Shown here: in pieces, positions 12,501 through 24,400 of the stretch | How the letters are laid out: each line of letters opens with the position of its first letter | Position numbering within the stretch: the first letter of the stretch is position 1 | Source: Trachythela sp. YZ-2020 | Taxonomy: Eukaryota > Cnidaria > Anthozoa > Malacalcyonacea > Clavulariidae | Length of the DNA stretch: 64,000 bases | Reading direction: 5' to 3' | NCBI GenBank assembly: GCA_016169945.1 | Contig: JADLSH010000199.1 | Location: 1,984,001-2,048,000, forward strand | Translations under genes and position numbers: made by a program | The notes under the pieces: generated by a model | Database searches by the model: none | Told to the model about the DNA's origin: nothing | What the model saw: the letters and a program-made list of their open reading frames with translations, nothing else

Positions 12501-15500
12501 ATTATATACAATATTTTAGACCTGAACGGGAACGGCTGCGAAAAATGTATATAATATTTCATATAATATATGTATATAGAATATTGTAGATAATATTTCA
12601 CTCGAACTATCCATCCACCTAAACCTTTTGTATAATATACACTTACATTTGCATGTTATTTTCAAGCGTCGCTCCAACACTTCAAGATTCATGTCAAACA
12701 CATTATCTCTGCACTGAATTCCTCCCAGATAACGTCCAGGCGTTTCTGCTACCTCGCGAAGATCGACATTTCCAACCCAAGCTCGAGCATTCACAGATTG
12801 GTTTTTGTCAGATGAACTTCTTTTGGACAACGGTTGCGTCACGGTAGAAGGCACGTTTTTAGTTCTTGAGGTTTTCGGCTTCGTTTTACCCGGTGGTTGA
12901 GCGGGTTTTGCAGCTAACTTGTACTGGGTCTGATATCTGCATGAAAATTATACATCACAAGTGTATCAATCATATGCATTCTAGCTACCGTAGAATTCTG
13001 AAAGCAACGCCCGCTCAAGAATGTAGCGGATCACGATAGCTGAAGCTTCATCTTCCTTCCAAGAAACAAGTGACTAACGGGAGTTGTGCTAAGCTTGAGT
13101 TTTCGTAGTGCTAAACCGATTACAGTGAATGACTAAACAGCTTTCTGGTTCTCTCTGGGGTGCAAGGGAACATGAAAACATTTTCTGTGAGCTATCGACA
13201 GTTCAATACTATTGAAGTTGTGTGTATATATATGCTTACTGTTTATAGTTTCCACAGGTTTGAATGATTAGGGTTAATATTTGATCGAATTGGGTTCCAT
13301 GGGTACACTGTTTTGTCGCTTGAACAAGGGTGCAAGGGTATACATACTTTCCATCTGTTAAACTGTATAGTTGATTTGGCTAAATTCCTACTTCTTTTCT
13401 GCTGATCTAAAAATATTTCTGGGACGAATGGTCCCTTGGTCCACTATATTTTCCACCCATGATGCCTCGCGACATAATTTAGTTTATAATTAACTGGCAA
13501 AATCAATGTGACCTGCCGAATAACTCCCTTCATCTGACATTTGAAGTCCTCACCTTTCCAAAACCAGTTTGTCTTTAAAACAGACACCTGTGACCTTTCC
13601 ATAACAATATTTCCACGCAAAAGGTGATGAACTTTTCCGTGCACGAGAGAAGAACGGAACTTGAGCTTCACTAACAGTCTCTCCTTCCGTTTCCTTACAT
13701 GATGTACTGCAGTTGACTTGCAGGATGTTTTGTAAAAACGACAATGTCGTAGGCGTTTCCCCGCAGTAAACTGAATCGATCTGAATAGAACGAGAAAGTG
13801 TTTGTAAGAAAGCATCGATTTTCAAACATGAGCGACTGATTGTTATGAGTATAACAAACTATCTTTTCTTTGGTATAAATCGAGCCATGTTGAAGATGGC
13901 CCGCGTTTCACTTCACCGATATTGTCATTCTCATTCATTTCTTTGTTGCCTTCTAGGCATCTTTAGCAAGGAAAATATCAGCAAAGTAAAACGAGATTCG
14001 TGCTCACATTTTCTCTGCGAATGGACTTTTTACCTAACATAGTTCTGTGTCTGAAATTGCGTTGCAAGTTGCAGCAAAAATTGCCTCGTGTAACATGGCA
14101 TTAAGGGATTTACGGTGCGGAAAAAACGATTTATATAAATATATGCTCACCAAGTGTGGATGTTTAAATAATTTTGCAGCCTAAAAGATAAAGATAATTT
14201 TATAAACAAAAAATATAAATATTTAGTAGTGTATGAAAAGACCACCAAATACTGAACCACTGAGTATTTCTACAAAATACAAAGCAACGTTTACTCCGAA
14301 AATATCCTCGAAATGAAACTTAGCATCATTCCTGATGACTAAACGTCATAGTCGAAAGCTAGAGAATATTAACATGTTCATTTTCGGAGTTATCGTTGTT
14401 TTGTATAGTTCGAAATTCTTGGCGACTTTCCATAATACAGACGTCCTGAACTTTCCGTAATCCAGACTATTTCACATAGGGTACAGTCAGTGTTGATATA
14501 TCTCTACAATCGTTAAAGACTGATTTACATACAACACACAAAAGACAAGATAGATGCAGACTATTTAACATAGGGTACAGTCAGTGTTGATATATCTCTA
14601 CAATCATTAAAGACTGATTTACATACAGCACACAAAAGACAAGATAGATGCAGACTATTTCACATAGGGTACAGTCAGTGTTGATATATCTCTACAATCA
14701 TTAAAGACTGATTTACATACAGCACACAAAAGACAAGATAGATCCAGACTATTTCACATAGGGTACAGTCAGTGTTGATATATCTCTACAATCGTTAAAG
14801 ACTGATTTGCGTACAGCACACAAAAGACAAGATAGATGCAGACTATTTAACATAGGGTACAGTCAGTGTTGATATATCTCTACAATCGTTAAAGACTGAT
14901 TTACATACAGCACACAAAAGACAAGATAGATGCAGACTATTTCACATAGGGTACAGTCAGTGTTGATATATCTCTGCAATCATTAAAGACTGATTTACAT
15001 ACAGCACACAAAAGACAAGATAGATGCAGACTATTTCACGTAGGGTACAGTCAGTGTTGATATATCTCTACAATCATTGAAGACTGGTTTACATACAGCA
15101 CACAAAAGACAAGATAGATCCAGACTATTTCACATAGGGTACAGTCAGTGTTGATATATCTCTGCAATCATTAAAGACTGATTTGCATACAGCACACAAG
15201 CGACAAGATAGATGCAGACTATTTCACATAGGGTACAGTCAGTGTTGATATACCTCTGCAATCATTAAAGACTGATTTACATACAGCACACAAAAGACAA
15301 GATAGATGCAGACTATTTCACATAGGGTACAGTCAGTGTTGATATACCTCTGCAATCATTAAAGATTGATTTACATACAGCACACAAAAGACAAGATATA
15401 TCCAGACTATTTCACATCGTCCAACATGACTTGGTCACGACAGTTACGACCAAATGGAAACTAGGCTCAAAGCTTGCTAATATGGAAATTGAGCCGAAAT

Positions 15501-18500
15501 TCTGTACCTTGATTGTCCTAATTCCAACTGAACACGCCGCACGGTAATGTTCATCGCTTGAGTAAATATACATTGTTCCCTGCAGTGAAAATGATATATA
15601 AATAGCTGTTATAGGGATCCCTTGCAGTGCTTTTTTGGGCTGAGTATGAACTACAGAACGTCCGTTAAGATATCAAGGTCATGCCTATGCAATGTATTTC
15701 ATTATACCAATGTATTTAATTAAAATCGTACAGTACAATAATTTGTTCCCAGTTAAAAACATAGCACACGAGCACGGGTGGCAGATGCGGTTACCTCTGC
15801 CCCTTACCTCTGAGTTAAGCCGGCTACACAGCAGGTCGAGTGCAGGCATTTACTTAGGTTGAATAACATCTTTGTGCAACTCATGCAAGTAGAGATTGGT
15901 TGGTTCTCTCCTGTGATTCGAGGGTTTTTCTCCGGGTAATCCGGTGTTCCTCCGTCACGAAAAAACTAACCCTTTGGCATTAACCAGAACTAACTAACAC
16001 TTGGAGACCTTTGTCAATTGGGTTGTAAAAGATGTGAAGGCTTTCCGTCCACCTGGTGAAGTTGTGAACATAATACACTATAATAATCTAATAAACATAT
16101 TTGCGATCTGATTTCGAATGCTAACCTTACGATAAAGATGAACTGTGTGTAATTTCTGCAAAAACGCGAGCACGCCAGGTTGAGGTAATCTACTGTACTG
16201 ATCCAATTGATGTTTCTCATCAATAAACGTGAAGTATAATGGATAGGTCAACTATAGAATAAAAACAATGAAACAAACCTCACAAAAATTCTAGAACAAT
16301 ATATATATATTCCAGTATATATAAAGAACGGTTTTAAGCAAGCAAATGCACATTACACAGAAAATCAGAACCGAATTTTTGTCTTAATTGATAATAAAGA
16401 ATCGGCAATAAAGAATCTTCTCATTGAATTTTTGTTTATATACTGTACTGGTTAGTTACTTATGGTATATAAATAATCTTTCTTTAATAATATTATTAAT
16501 CTACGGTATCTATTTGGTTGACAAAGTGAAATACCAAGTTTAAAATTCCTATCACTCCGACTCTCAAAATTGTGGAACAAACCTGTGAAGCTAACTGCAA
16601 TAACAACGTCTTTGTCTGTTCCTCGATGATATCTAAACAAAAACATATTTCATGCAACAAATGTCTGAACGTGGGTTTCAGTTATTCATGTTTTCGCTCG
16701 CTACTCTGATTTAAGTAAATGAATGCTAAGTCAAAGCCCGGTTGAATTGCATTCACGACCCTGGGTCGGTAAGTAGCAACGTTGGTCGTCGGGTCTTGCT
16801 GCAAATATTGCATCTGTCGTGAAACCTGGCGGTCCTGCCTTAACAAAACAACCAAGACATACCTTTATCATTTCTTGTCTTCGGTCCAATGATAATGATT
16901 CTTCCCGATGGATTTTTTTCTGACCATTTGTTCAACATCTCTGGTGCTGTCGGATTGTAATTGAGATTTTCATTTTGACCATCTGCCAATATTGACTGCC
17001 ATTGTATAAACAGCGCTGGGAGATTAAACTATAGAAAATACAGAGGAAATACTGAATGTGCAAATGGTATAAAATACATTGGGCATCTCGCTCGATGGAA
17101 CTGAACGTTGAAGCGTTTTTGCAGATGGAAATTTCAAGCGAAAATTGTATGCATATTTTAGGCCCGTTTCAGACGCCGCTCCACTCATGCGCTGAACTTA
17201 AATGACGAATTAGCCAATTAGGTGCGACCTCATCAATCAGCGACGTCAATCAAAGAGCGGCATCAATTAGCGACACAAGTTCAGCAGAGCTTGTCGCATT
17301 ATGTGACGTTGGGCGACATTGATTCATATCAACGCCCACTCATGTGCCGAACCTAAATAAAAATTTGCTGTAATTTATTAGGATTAGTTTAACCACTTTG
17401 TAATGTCTACCTATTGTTTTAATTTTAGAATTCCCCCGCGAACACGCTCTCTCGTCAACAACATTATATTTTGTACGCCGTTTGAATCACTGCCGCTCTT
17501 GTGTCGCTCCAGAGTCGCACCTAATACAATTAAGTTCGGCGCATGAGTGAAGCGGCGTCTGAAACGGGCTTTAGACCTAACCAGGAGCGGTTATGAAAAA
17601 TGCAACTCTCGCTCGCGTTCGATCACCAACTCTCGTCGACTGTTTTGCTCGTTTGACCGGTACGCGTAGTAATGTCCAGTCAACTCTCATGCAACTGTTG
17701 TTCTCGTTTGATCGGGGCATGAGGGTTGATGAAACTCTCATGCAAACTCTCGCTTGCAAACTCTGTGGTACATGCATGGTACGTGGGACTTCCACTATCT
17801 GCGTACTTCATGCATTTTGGTTGTACCATATGACCAACAAATTTCCATGGTACTAAAAGTCAGTAATTAAGTAGCTGTATGTTTTTTTCAGTAAGAGGGT
17901 GTGCTTATTATCCTTACTTGCAGCTGAGAGCTAAGCTGAATTGCGAAGGACACAGCTCAACGTGACCAAGTCGAAGGCTTTCTAGGCGCATATAGCAGCC
18001 ACCTTTTGCTCGCCATCACGCAGCACAGCTACGGTGGAAGGGCCAGTTAGGGGTTAAACCCAACCCACCCTGTCAACATTCCCTGTGGGAGGAAAACGGA
18101 GTACCCGGAGAAAACCCACGACTTTCGGCAGAGCGTTGACTAACTCTTTTCACATAGCTATCATAAGTCGTCCCCAACGGGACTCGAACCTTTGCAGCCT
18201 AATTTCGCACCCCCAATATATCCAAAGTGCATGTCGCCACTGCAGCAAGGTAAAGCTAAAAAACTCTAATTATAATTGCACTCTGTGTAGTTACAAGTGA
18301 GATAAAATCCGTAGACGGCGTAGAGAATAAACAACGCATACTTTACAAGATGTTCTGCATGTCAGCCGTGGCTTAACTGTCACAATTGAGAAACCTTCAG
18401 CAGTTGTAGGTGATTCTATAGAAGACAAAAATTCACAGTAAATTTTCTCTGCCCTACATCCCTGAAAACTTTAGTTCTAAAATGACAATGTTACTGTAAA

Positions 18501-20949
18501 CGAATTTGCTCCCAAAAGAAACTGTTGAGTCAAACCAGGATGAAACATTAGGCTTATCCCTAGATGAATGATACAGTATTGCATAATGTCTATGCTGGAA
18601 TGCCTGGAAAATCCTGGAATACGATGGAAAATCACGGAATATGATGGAATCTCGCGCAATTTCCCGAGGTATGACGGAATTTCCATGAATTTCCCGGCAA
18701 GCTGCACGAAAACGCATGCAAATCACATGAAAAACCCATGCAAACCGTCTATCGACAATACAATAATTATGTATATTAAGCAAGTGAGCTTGTCAAGTAG
18801 ATTTTTGAGGAAAACTTGTCCATTTGTAGGTAGTTCAAACATGGGAAAATATTGAATAAATATAGTATGTGATGTACAGTATTGCATAAAATTTATGTCA
18901 AACAAACCTGGCGGATTTAAATCACTTCTTTTTCTTGCAAACCAACAATCAAGTTTTTCATCCGACTCAGACAGCAAGGCTGAGTTATAGTTTACATTTT
19001 CCAGTAAAGTCTGTTCAACAAATTCCCATTCTCTGGCCCAAAGACATTGTTGATATCCTGAAGCAATGTCTGGTATGAACTGAACGATTGTGAATGTGCA
19101 ATTTGGGACCTAAGAGAAACAATGTAAGAATGAACTCAATGAAGGTCCATATCACATTTATATACAATATTTGGTAAAATTAAGGGATTTGGGGATTAAT
19201 TGCTTCATGGTGCTAAGCTGATAAAATAATGCTAATGGCTGCTGGTCTGGGGGCAAGGTAAATTTTCACAGGCATTTATCAGTTTGCAAGAACTGTCAAC
19301 TGTAACCCTCATAAAATAAAGTTGTTATTATATTTCATTAATTACTATTATATATAGGAAAATACAAGTAGACAATCTCCAAGAGTATAACCTGCCCTGA
19401 TGACAATTAAGTGGCTAAAAAAGTTAATTAACACAAGTGCTAATACATCATTCATAATTACCTTTTTCTTAACAAGACTCGTGTAAGATTGTCTGGTTGC
19501 AATGTACCAGTTTTCATCATCAATCACAACACTTTTACCCTATAGATATAATTATATATTTTTACTCTGCCGGGAATTTATTACTATATACACAAGTTCT
19601 TATGACATGGGTGCATCGATTGATCAGTACTGCCAGAAGAAATGAGCCTTTTCACATAAATGTCCCAAAATGTTAGGGCTAGATATTGATTTGTAAGGGT
19701 AAGAACTGGAGTTCAGGGTATGTTAAGATTATGTTTAGGATTTGGTTAGGATTAGATTTAAGATTTGGTTAAGATTAGGTAATGATTAGTATTAGGAAAA
19801 GGGTTAAGATTAAGATTAGGAGATGAGCCGATATTAAAAAGAGCTGATTTCTGATACCGATTGTTCAAGAGCTGATACATGCCTACCATCTGCCGATAAA
19901 TCAGGAAAACCGATGATTGGTTTACATGTTGCTCACGTTTTCTCGAATTGTCATTTTAGTGTTTTACTCGACTTAACCTGCAAATTTTGCAATGATCTAT
20001 TTTTGAGCACAACAAAAGTACAATACAAATAGAAAATAGTCAAGCATTACCAACACTGCAGATGTTTCCTCTCGCCCGAAATAACGTGTCACGTTTTCGC
20101 GTAAAAAATTCAGGGATGCAACATCGATTGGTCCGTGGGAAATTATGCTGAGACTGACCGATCAGATAGTGAACGGCAATCGGCCGATTGTGATAAAAAG
20201 TAGCCGTTAATCGGCTCTGCTGATGTTTAGTCATTGATCAGCTCATATCTCTAAGGATGGGATTAGGAGCTGAGGGAAAGAAAGTGCTGTATTTTTAGCC
20301 CACGGCCAGGGGAGTCACATTCATCCTCATCCTGCTCCCTTGCTGGGTCACAGTTTTTTTCATTTTATGTTTTCCCACCCTATTAATTTGTGGTTGGTAA
20401 TATGGAAATTGACCTAAAAATAGCCTTTTCCAAAAAGCATCTTGTATATTTACAGAGTATATTCATTATCATGCTATAACATATTTGTTCAAGATTGATA
20501 CCTTGCTAAGTAATCCAATGACTTTCAGAATGACAAGTCTCAAATTTGAACATTTGTCCTCTTTAAAAATTTCAGATGCTGATATTCTGGTATGGGTCTT
20601 TGAGTAATGGTTGAAGTAGTGCAATGTTTTCCCCTGTATAATTGGAAATATGAGTTAAAAATGTGAAAAATATGAAGCAGAGTATTAGAGTAACGATAAC
20701 TGGGCAATTGAATGAGAGAGATAAGATGTCAAAGAACTAATCTACTTTTGTAAAGAACTGTTGAAAACTTTGAGGTTTTTGAGCTAGGACTGCAAATGTA
20801 TCAGATGGATTCAAACTGCATGGTAAAATTTATTTTATAGTTTATATTTTGCAACTCAAAAGTTTAATGTAGCGTCAATAAAATTATTAAAAGAGGCTCA
20901 CAATAAACGGAGGACCATAAAACAGGACCAACTCAACACTATTGCTCAT
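9587..20949 (-). CDS. P-loop kinase-like / SWIM zinc-finger fusion protein
   Basis: Exons in transcription order: 20949-20902, 20633-20502, 19539-19462, 19109-18908, 17015-16863, 16632-16583, 16251-16126, 15579-15508, 12929-12647, 11967-11801, 11126-10974, 10536-10439, 9938-9587. All phases agree, giving 637 aa; an in-frame stop precedes the ATG. The first junction completes a Walker A motif, GPPFIGKT (residues 12-19). IDDEN followed by R76 resembles the (I)D(N/D)xN...R motif of T4-polynucleotide-kinase-like P-loop kinases. Residues 244-283 (PQPGVLAFLQ ... YIYSSDEHYRAACSVGI) look like late HAD-fold motifs, but no DxDx nucleophile motif is evident. Residues 407-421 form a SWIM zinc finger (CSC...CKH). 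The C-terminal third is polar and probably disordered. The substrate is unknown; a nucleic-acid end-processing role is an inference. I do not recognise a named vertebrate orthologue. Confidence 0.78.
10660..10915. repeat. Repeat with GGAAACATTGTTTCC motifs
   Basis: Repeated GGAAACA and TGTTTCC words in both orientations (for example GGAAACATTGTTTCCG). It is related to the array at about 25370-25715 in CHMP7. Intronic; no coding signal. Confidence 0.5.
12120..12365 (-). mobile_element. tRNA-derived SINE, reverse orientation
   Basis: Read on the minus strand, the head carries an A-box-like TAGCTCAGTGG and a B-box-like GGTTCAATTC at about 12290-12350, as in a tRNA promoter. It is followed by a body with GTTCCCGTTCAGG and AGATGCAGAAAAAAACATC. 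A second partial copy follows at about 12425-12630. Other copies lie at 4376-4533 and 49457-49575. Confidence 0.7.
12425..12630. mobile_element. Partial, rearranged copy of the same SINE family
   Basis: Repeats CTGCATCTCACTCGATTG and the AATATTATATACAATATT core. The sequence then turns back on itself (TATAATATTTCATATAATAT ... ATCCACCTAAACC), making an imperfect palindrome. It ends only about 20 bp from the exon at 12647. Confidence 0.6.
13880..14107. mobile_element. MITE with ACACGxGG-type termini, copy 2 (inverted, truncated)
   Basis: Matches the element at 47-334 on the opposite strand, including GGCCCGCGTTTCACTTCACC and the terminal CCTCGTGTAACATGGC. Lies in an intron of the kinase/SWIM gene. 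Confidence 0.6.
14462..15471. repeat. 94-bp minisatellite of about 10 units
   Basis: The unit begins GACTATTTCACATAGGGTAC and is 94 bp long by direct count. Unit starts recur near 14465, 14559, 14653, 14747, 14841, 14935, 15029, 15123, 15217, 15311 and 15405, with only a few substitutions. The right edge (CGACCAAATGGAAACTAGGC) is the terminal repeat of the MITE seen intact at 4532-4724, so the array is an amplified MITE interior. Lies in an intron of the kinase/SWIM gene. Confidence 0.9.
15806..16090 (+). mobile_element. SINE-like element with TTCTCCGGGTAATCCGG block, copy 1
   Basis: Shares the order GTTAAGCCGGCTACACAGCA, TTGGTTGGTTCTCTCCTGTG, TCGAGGGTTTTTCTCCGGGT, TTTGTCAATTGGGTTG and GGCTTTCCGTCCACC with copies at about 34985-35255 and 47905-48150. 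Non-coding. Ends about 35 bp from the exon at 16126. Confidence 0.7.
17162..17569. mobile_element. MITE with 40-bp terminal inverted repeats and TTTAG target duplication
   Basis: The ends GCCCGTTTCAGACGCCGC and GCGGCGTCTGAAACGGGC continue as near-perfect inverted repeats for about 40 bp. TTTAG directly flanks both sides (17157-17161 and 17570-17574). The flanks join into the SINE body word TTTTAGACCTGAACG, so the MITE landed in an older SINE. Confidence 0.85.
17585..17770. mobile_element. GAGAGTTGATGAGAGTT MITE, partial copy
   Basis: Carries CTCGTTTGACCGGTACGCGT, GTCAACTCTCATGCAACT and GGCATGAGGGTTGATGAAAC. These are shared with the elements at 23176-23405, 50158-50418 and 54146-54815. The left end is degraded. 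Confidence 0.65.
17930..18275 (-). mobile_element. tRNA-derived SINE, reverse orientation, copy 1
   Basis: On the minus strand the B-box-like GGTTCGAGTCCCG lies near 18175-18190, followed by the block GGGTTTTCTCCGGGTACTCC and GGGTGGGTTTAACCCC. The downstream part (GAGCTGAATT..AAGGA on the plus strand) matches the copy at 33780-34085. A sense copy with clear boxes is at 55616-55850. Confidence 0.7.
19720..20240. repeat. GGATTAGG-rich stretch and half of an inverted-repeat element
   Basis: About 19680-19830 is rich in GTTAGG, GATTAGG and TTAAGAT words. About 20040-20130 matches the end of the element at 39301-39625 (TTTCCTCTCGCCCGAAATAA). Two stretches near 19810-19910 and 20150-20240 carry related GCCGAT / ATCGGC words in opposite orientation. 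Confidence 0.4.
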
Positions 20950-21495
20950 TTTACGTAACTCTCATCCGCCAAACCAATCGATAAATAAAGTCATTCTCTT
21001 TCTAAAAAATCTCACTCCTCTGGTCGGCGCCATTTTGAAATTTCTGTGCAAAATTTTGCCGAATTTTTCGAGGACTAGGCACCAGTTTAAAGTTTCCACT
21101 TGGAAGAAATTTTTCCAAAAGAAAAACTTCTTAAATGAATTTTGATATGAATGAAATAAAATCCATCAGAATCCATCAGAACTTGGTCAAAATCAAAGTC
21201 AAAGAAAATCACAAAATCAAAGAAACAATGAATATAGAGAAATTGAATCTTTCTACTCATGTTTTATCTGTCCTCCTTTAAGTTTTTCGATTACTCTATG
21301 TTTTTAAAAGTTCAAACTTACAAAACAGATGTAAAATAGAAAGGTTATTCACAATCAATAAAGAAAAGTAAAAGTAAGTAAAAAAGAATTGAAATGTTCT
21401 CAAAAATACTCAAAAAGATTTTTTTTAATTCGAAAAGTTGTGCCCTGGAAGTATGTTTTTGAAAGTGGAAACATAATTATTGAAAAAAGTTCAAG
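20950..21495. promoter_or_regulatory. Shared divergent promoter region
   Basis: Only 546 bp separate the ATG of the minus-strand kinase/SWIM gene (20949) from the plus-strand ATG of CHMP7 (21496). Both 5' UTRs and promoters must lie here. No TATA box could be assigned with confidence. A head-to-head bidirectional promoter is an inference from spacing. Confidence 0.5.
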
Positions 21496-24400
21496 ATGGC
21501 GTTCTTTCCAATAGAATGGCAAGACGACAATCGAATGAACTTTATGTTTTCTGCCTTCCCTGAGAATAGAAATGTCAACCCTAAACATTGGGACAGTAAA
21601 CTTCAGTTTTGGACGAGTGCCATCGTTGAAAGTTGTGACTCAGTCGATGATCTATGTTTTGATATAAACGTTTTGAAATCAAGGTTTCGTAGGAAAGGAG
21701 TGACGCCGCTCGGTCTAAGTACAGTACTAAAAGAGATGTTAAATAGCGGGGAGATCATTCGTACGAGAGACTTTTTAGACTCTGTTTATGATACTTGGAG
21801 TGAATGGTCGTATGGAATGGCGAAAAAATCTGTATGGTGGACTTTGGGGAACGTTTGGCAAAATAATGAAATTGACGGCTCGCTTTTGCTTCTCGCCACT
21901 GTGAAAGTACGAAGCTAGCTAGTTGACAGTTTGGAAAGTTAGCTTAAAGAAAATTACATACATTTTTGTATTCAAGCAAATATATAAGAGGTTTATGTGC
22001 CTGTCATGCCTGTCAATAGTATTTATCTTTCCTTTAAACAGCTCTAAGTTCATAAATGTCACCACTACCAGTCACTACGTAAAACACCTCAAACCTAAAA
22101 ATCATTGAAGTTGCAACATACTTGATTGATCCACAAGAATATTTTCTATATAACCAAAATATATAGTTTGCCCAAAATATATAGTTTGGAAAGAATAGGT
22201 AAATCAATGTGTTGAGAAGAATGTGCTCATAGAAGGCATTTAACTCTATTATTACAAATTAGGTTTCACATAATTAGCAGTAAGAGGCAATGATGTTCTA
22301 TAGACTATAGTCTATACAACTATTTATGATTGTATCAAAATCCATGAAATATATGAACGTTGTTTCTCAAATATAACAGTACATATGTTAACCTTTTCTT
22401 TCAGAAAAAGGCAGAGAAAGTACTATCCTGTCATTATCAATCAGTTAAACACGAAATAACTGACAACATTGTGCCAGAGAAAGTGCTAAAAGCGAGACTG
22501 AAAGCAAGCAATGTAGGATTATCTGATCAAGAATTTGAGATTGTCATTTGTCAGTTGAGAAAAGAAAGATTGGTTTCAGTTCATCTCCTAGAAAGTGGAG
22601 AAAAGGTACTTCTCAAACTCATTAATAATTCTCACACAAAGTAAATCACCGTATCGTTGTCTTGATACCACGGTAATAAACACCCATAAATTAACTCGAC
22701 TTTCGCGTTGAATTTCTCTTTAAATACTGGTTTGTTTGAGAAGCTATATCATACACTAGAAGTCGTTTATTATAGCGATTTAAAAACACCTCAAAGTATG
22801 TTAAAAAAACTCGGCTAGCGCCTTGTTTTTCCACACACTTTTCGGTGTTTCAAATCACTACAATAAACTCCTTCTCGTGTATGATATATTACATACAGGC
22901 GCGTCGAAAATTTCATTTACTTGCAGGTCTCACTCGTCTTAATGAATAATGGCCCAATAGACGAATGATCCATCTGAGCGAACTTGGGGTATAAAAGAAA
23001 ATAATTAGTTCGTCTGATGCTTCGTGTGTGTGTGTATGAGTGCGGCAAAAAGACAGATCGTCCGCGTATCTACGAACTTGCGTGCGTAGTTTCTTGGGTA
23101 TAGTTCGTCTTGACGGACGACCGTCTATGACTATACTCGCAGTTTAATAGCGGATTGTCGAAACAAAACTAATGCCCCGGTCAAACGAGGATGAGAGTCA
23201 ATGAGAGTTGCGACTCTTGATGAGAGTTTTCAAATTTTGATGCGAGTTTCCCTCGTTTGACCGCTACGCGTGCAGGTAATATCCAGTCAACTCTCATGCA
23301 ACTCTTGTTCTCGTTTGACCGGAGGCATGATAGTTGATGAAACGGCTTCACATGCAAACTTTCGCTTGCCAACCCTCATCAACTCTCATCCGCGTTTGAC
23401 CAGGACTTTAATCTTCAAACACATGAAGTTTGTGGTAGATTCTTGCAAGTAAAACAGAAACTAAAGATTTTTGAATACTAAAATACAAAATATATAAAAG
23501 GCGCTTTCTCAGAAGATTTAGTGGGAACTCTTTGCGCAAAACGTACACATATGAATATGTAAGCTCTCGTATAAGCCTGCAGTGTGTGCTAGCTAGTGTC
23601 ATATAAGCTAGTGGTAATTCCAAAGCTTTAATAATGGTGTTTTACTGTATTTTGGTAGGTCTTCAAGTTTGCAAATAAAAACGAAAGCAAAGTGGCCGCA
23701 ATTTCAGAAACAGATCTGAATATTTTGAGGTATAATACTTTACGATAAGTTGACTTTGCTATTCCGGTGCAGAGTTCTGACCACTGAACGTTATTTAGAC
23801 TAAAGAAAGCCGAAGCAACAATTCATCTGCAAATCAGAAAACTGCAAAACGATATTGAGGAGTAAGTATAGTATACTCAAAATGTAAACTTATTCTGTAC
23901 GAAACTGCATAATGCATGGGAATTATGTCTGTAATATTTTAATTTCTTCAAATTTTCAGGGTACAAAGTATCGTTGTGGCATCTGTTAAACAAGGACTTA
24001 GAAATAAGGTTCATACTGACTTCTGTTCTCTACTTCTCAAACCGTTATCAGTAGGAGAGCTCATATAACTTCTGTATATATAATTACAGCATCATCCTCA
24101 GAGATGTGGCAAGATATTTTCGTATTAGTTTTGACACTGCAGAGAAAGTAAATCTCCAGCGGAATTCGAACGCGTCGCATCTTCGGCTTTCTAAATCCTT
24201 TTGTATAAACCCATTAAGTTAAAAGATTATTTGAATTTGTTTTTAGGCGAAGAAAATCCTAAGTCGTAAACACATGATGTCCAATACTCTGGATAAAAAG
24301 GAATCATTATTGTTGAACACACAAGATATACTTCGCCGAATACAGGATGCTCATTCAGATGCGAACGTGAGTAGTAAGCGACCAGACCCATAGGTTCAAC

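Noticed and set aside
14462..15471. CRISPR-like array
   Set aside because: Units are contiguous 94-bp tandem copies without distinct spacers, in a eukaryotic intron.
20745..20815. Open segment (LNPSDTFAVLAQKPQSFQQFFTK) as an exon of the kinase/SWIM gene
   Set aside because: Needs a phase-2 upstream partner that is absent; direct joining of 20949-20902 to 20633-20502 gives a perfect Walker A motif.
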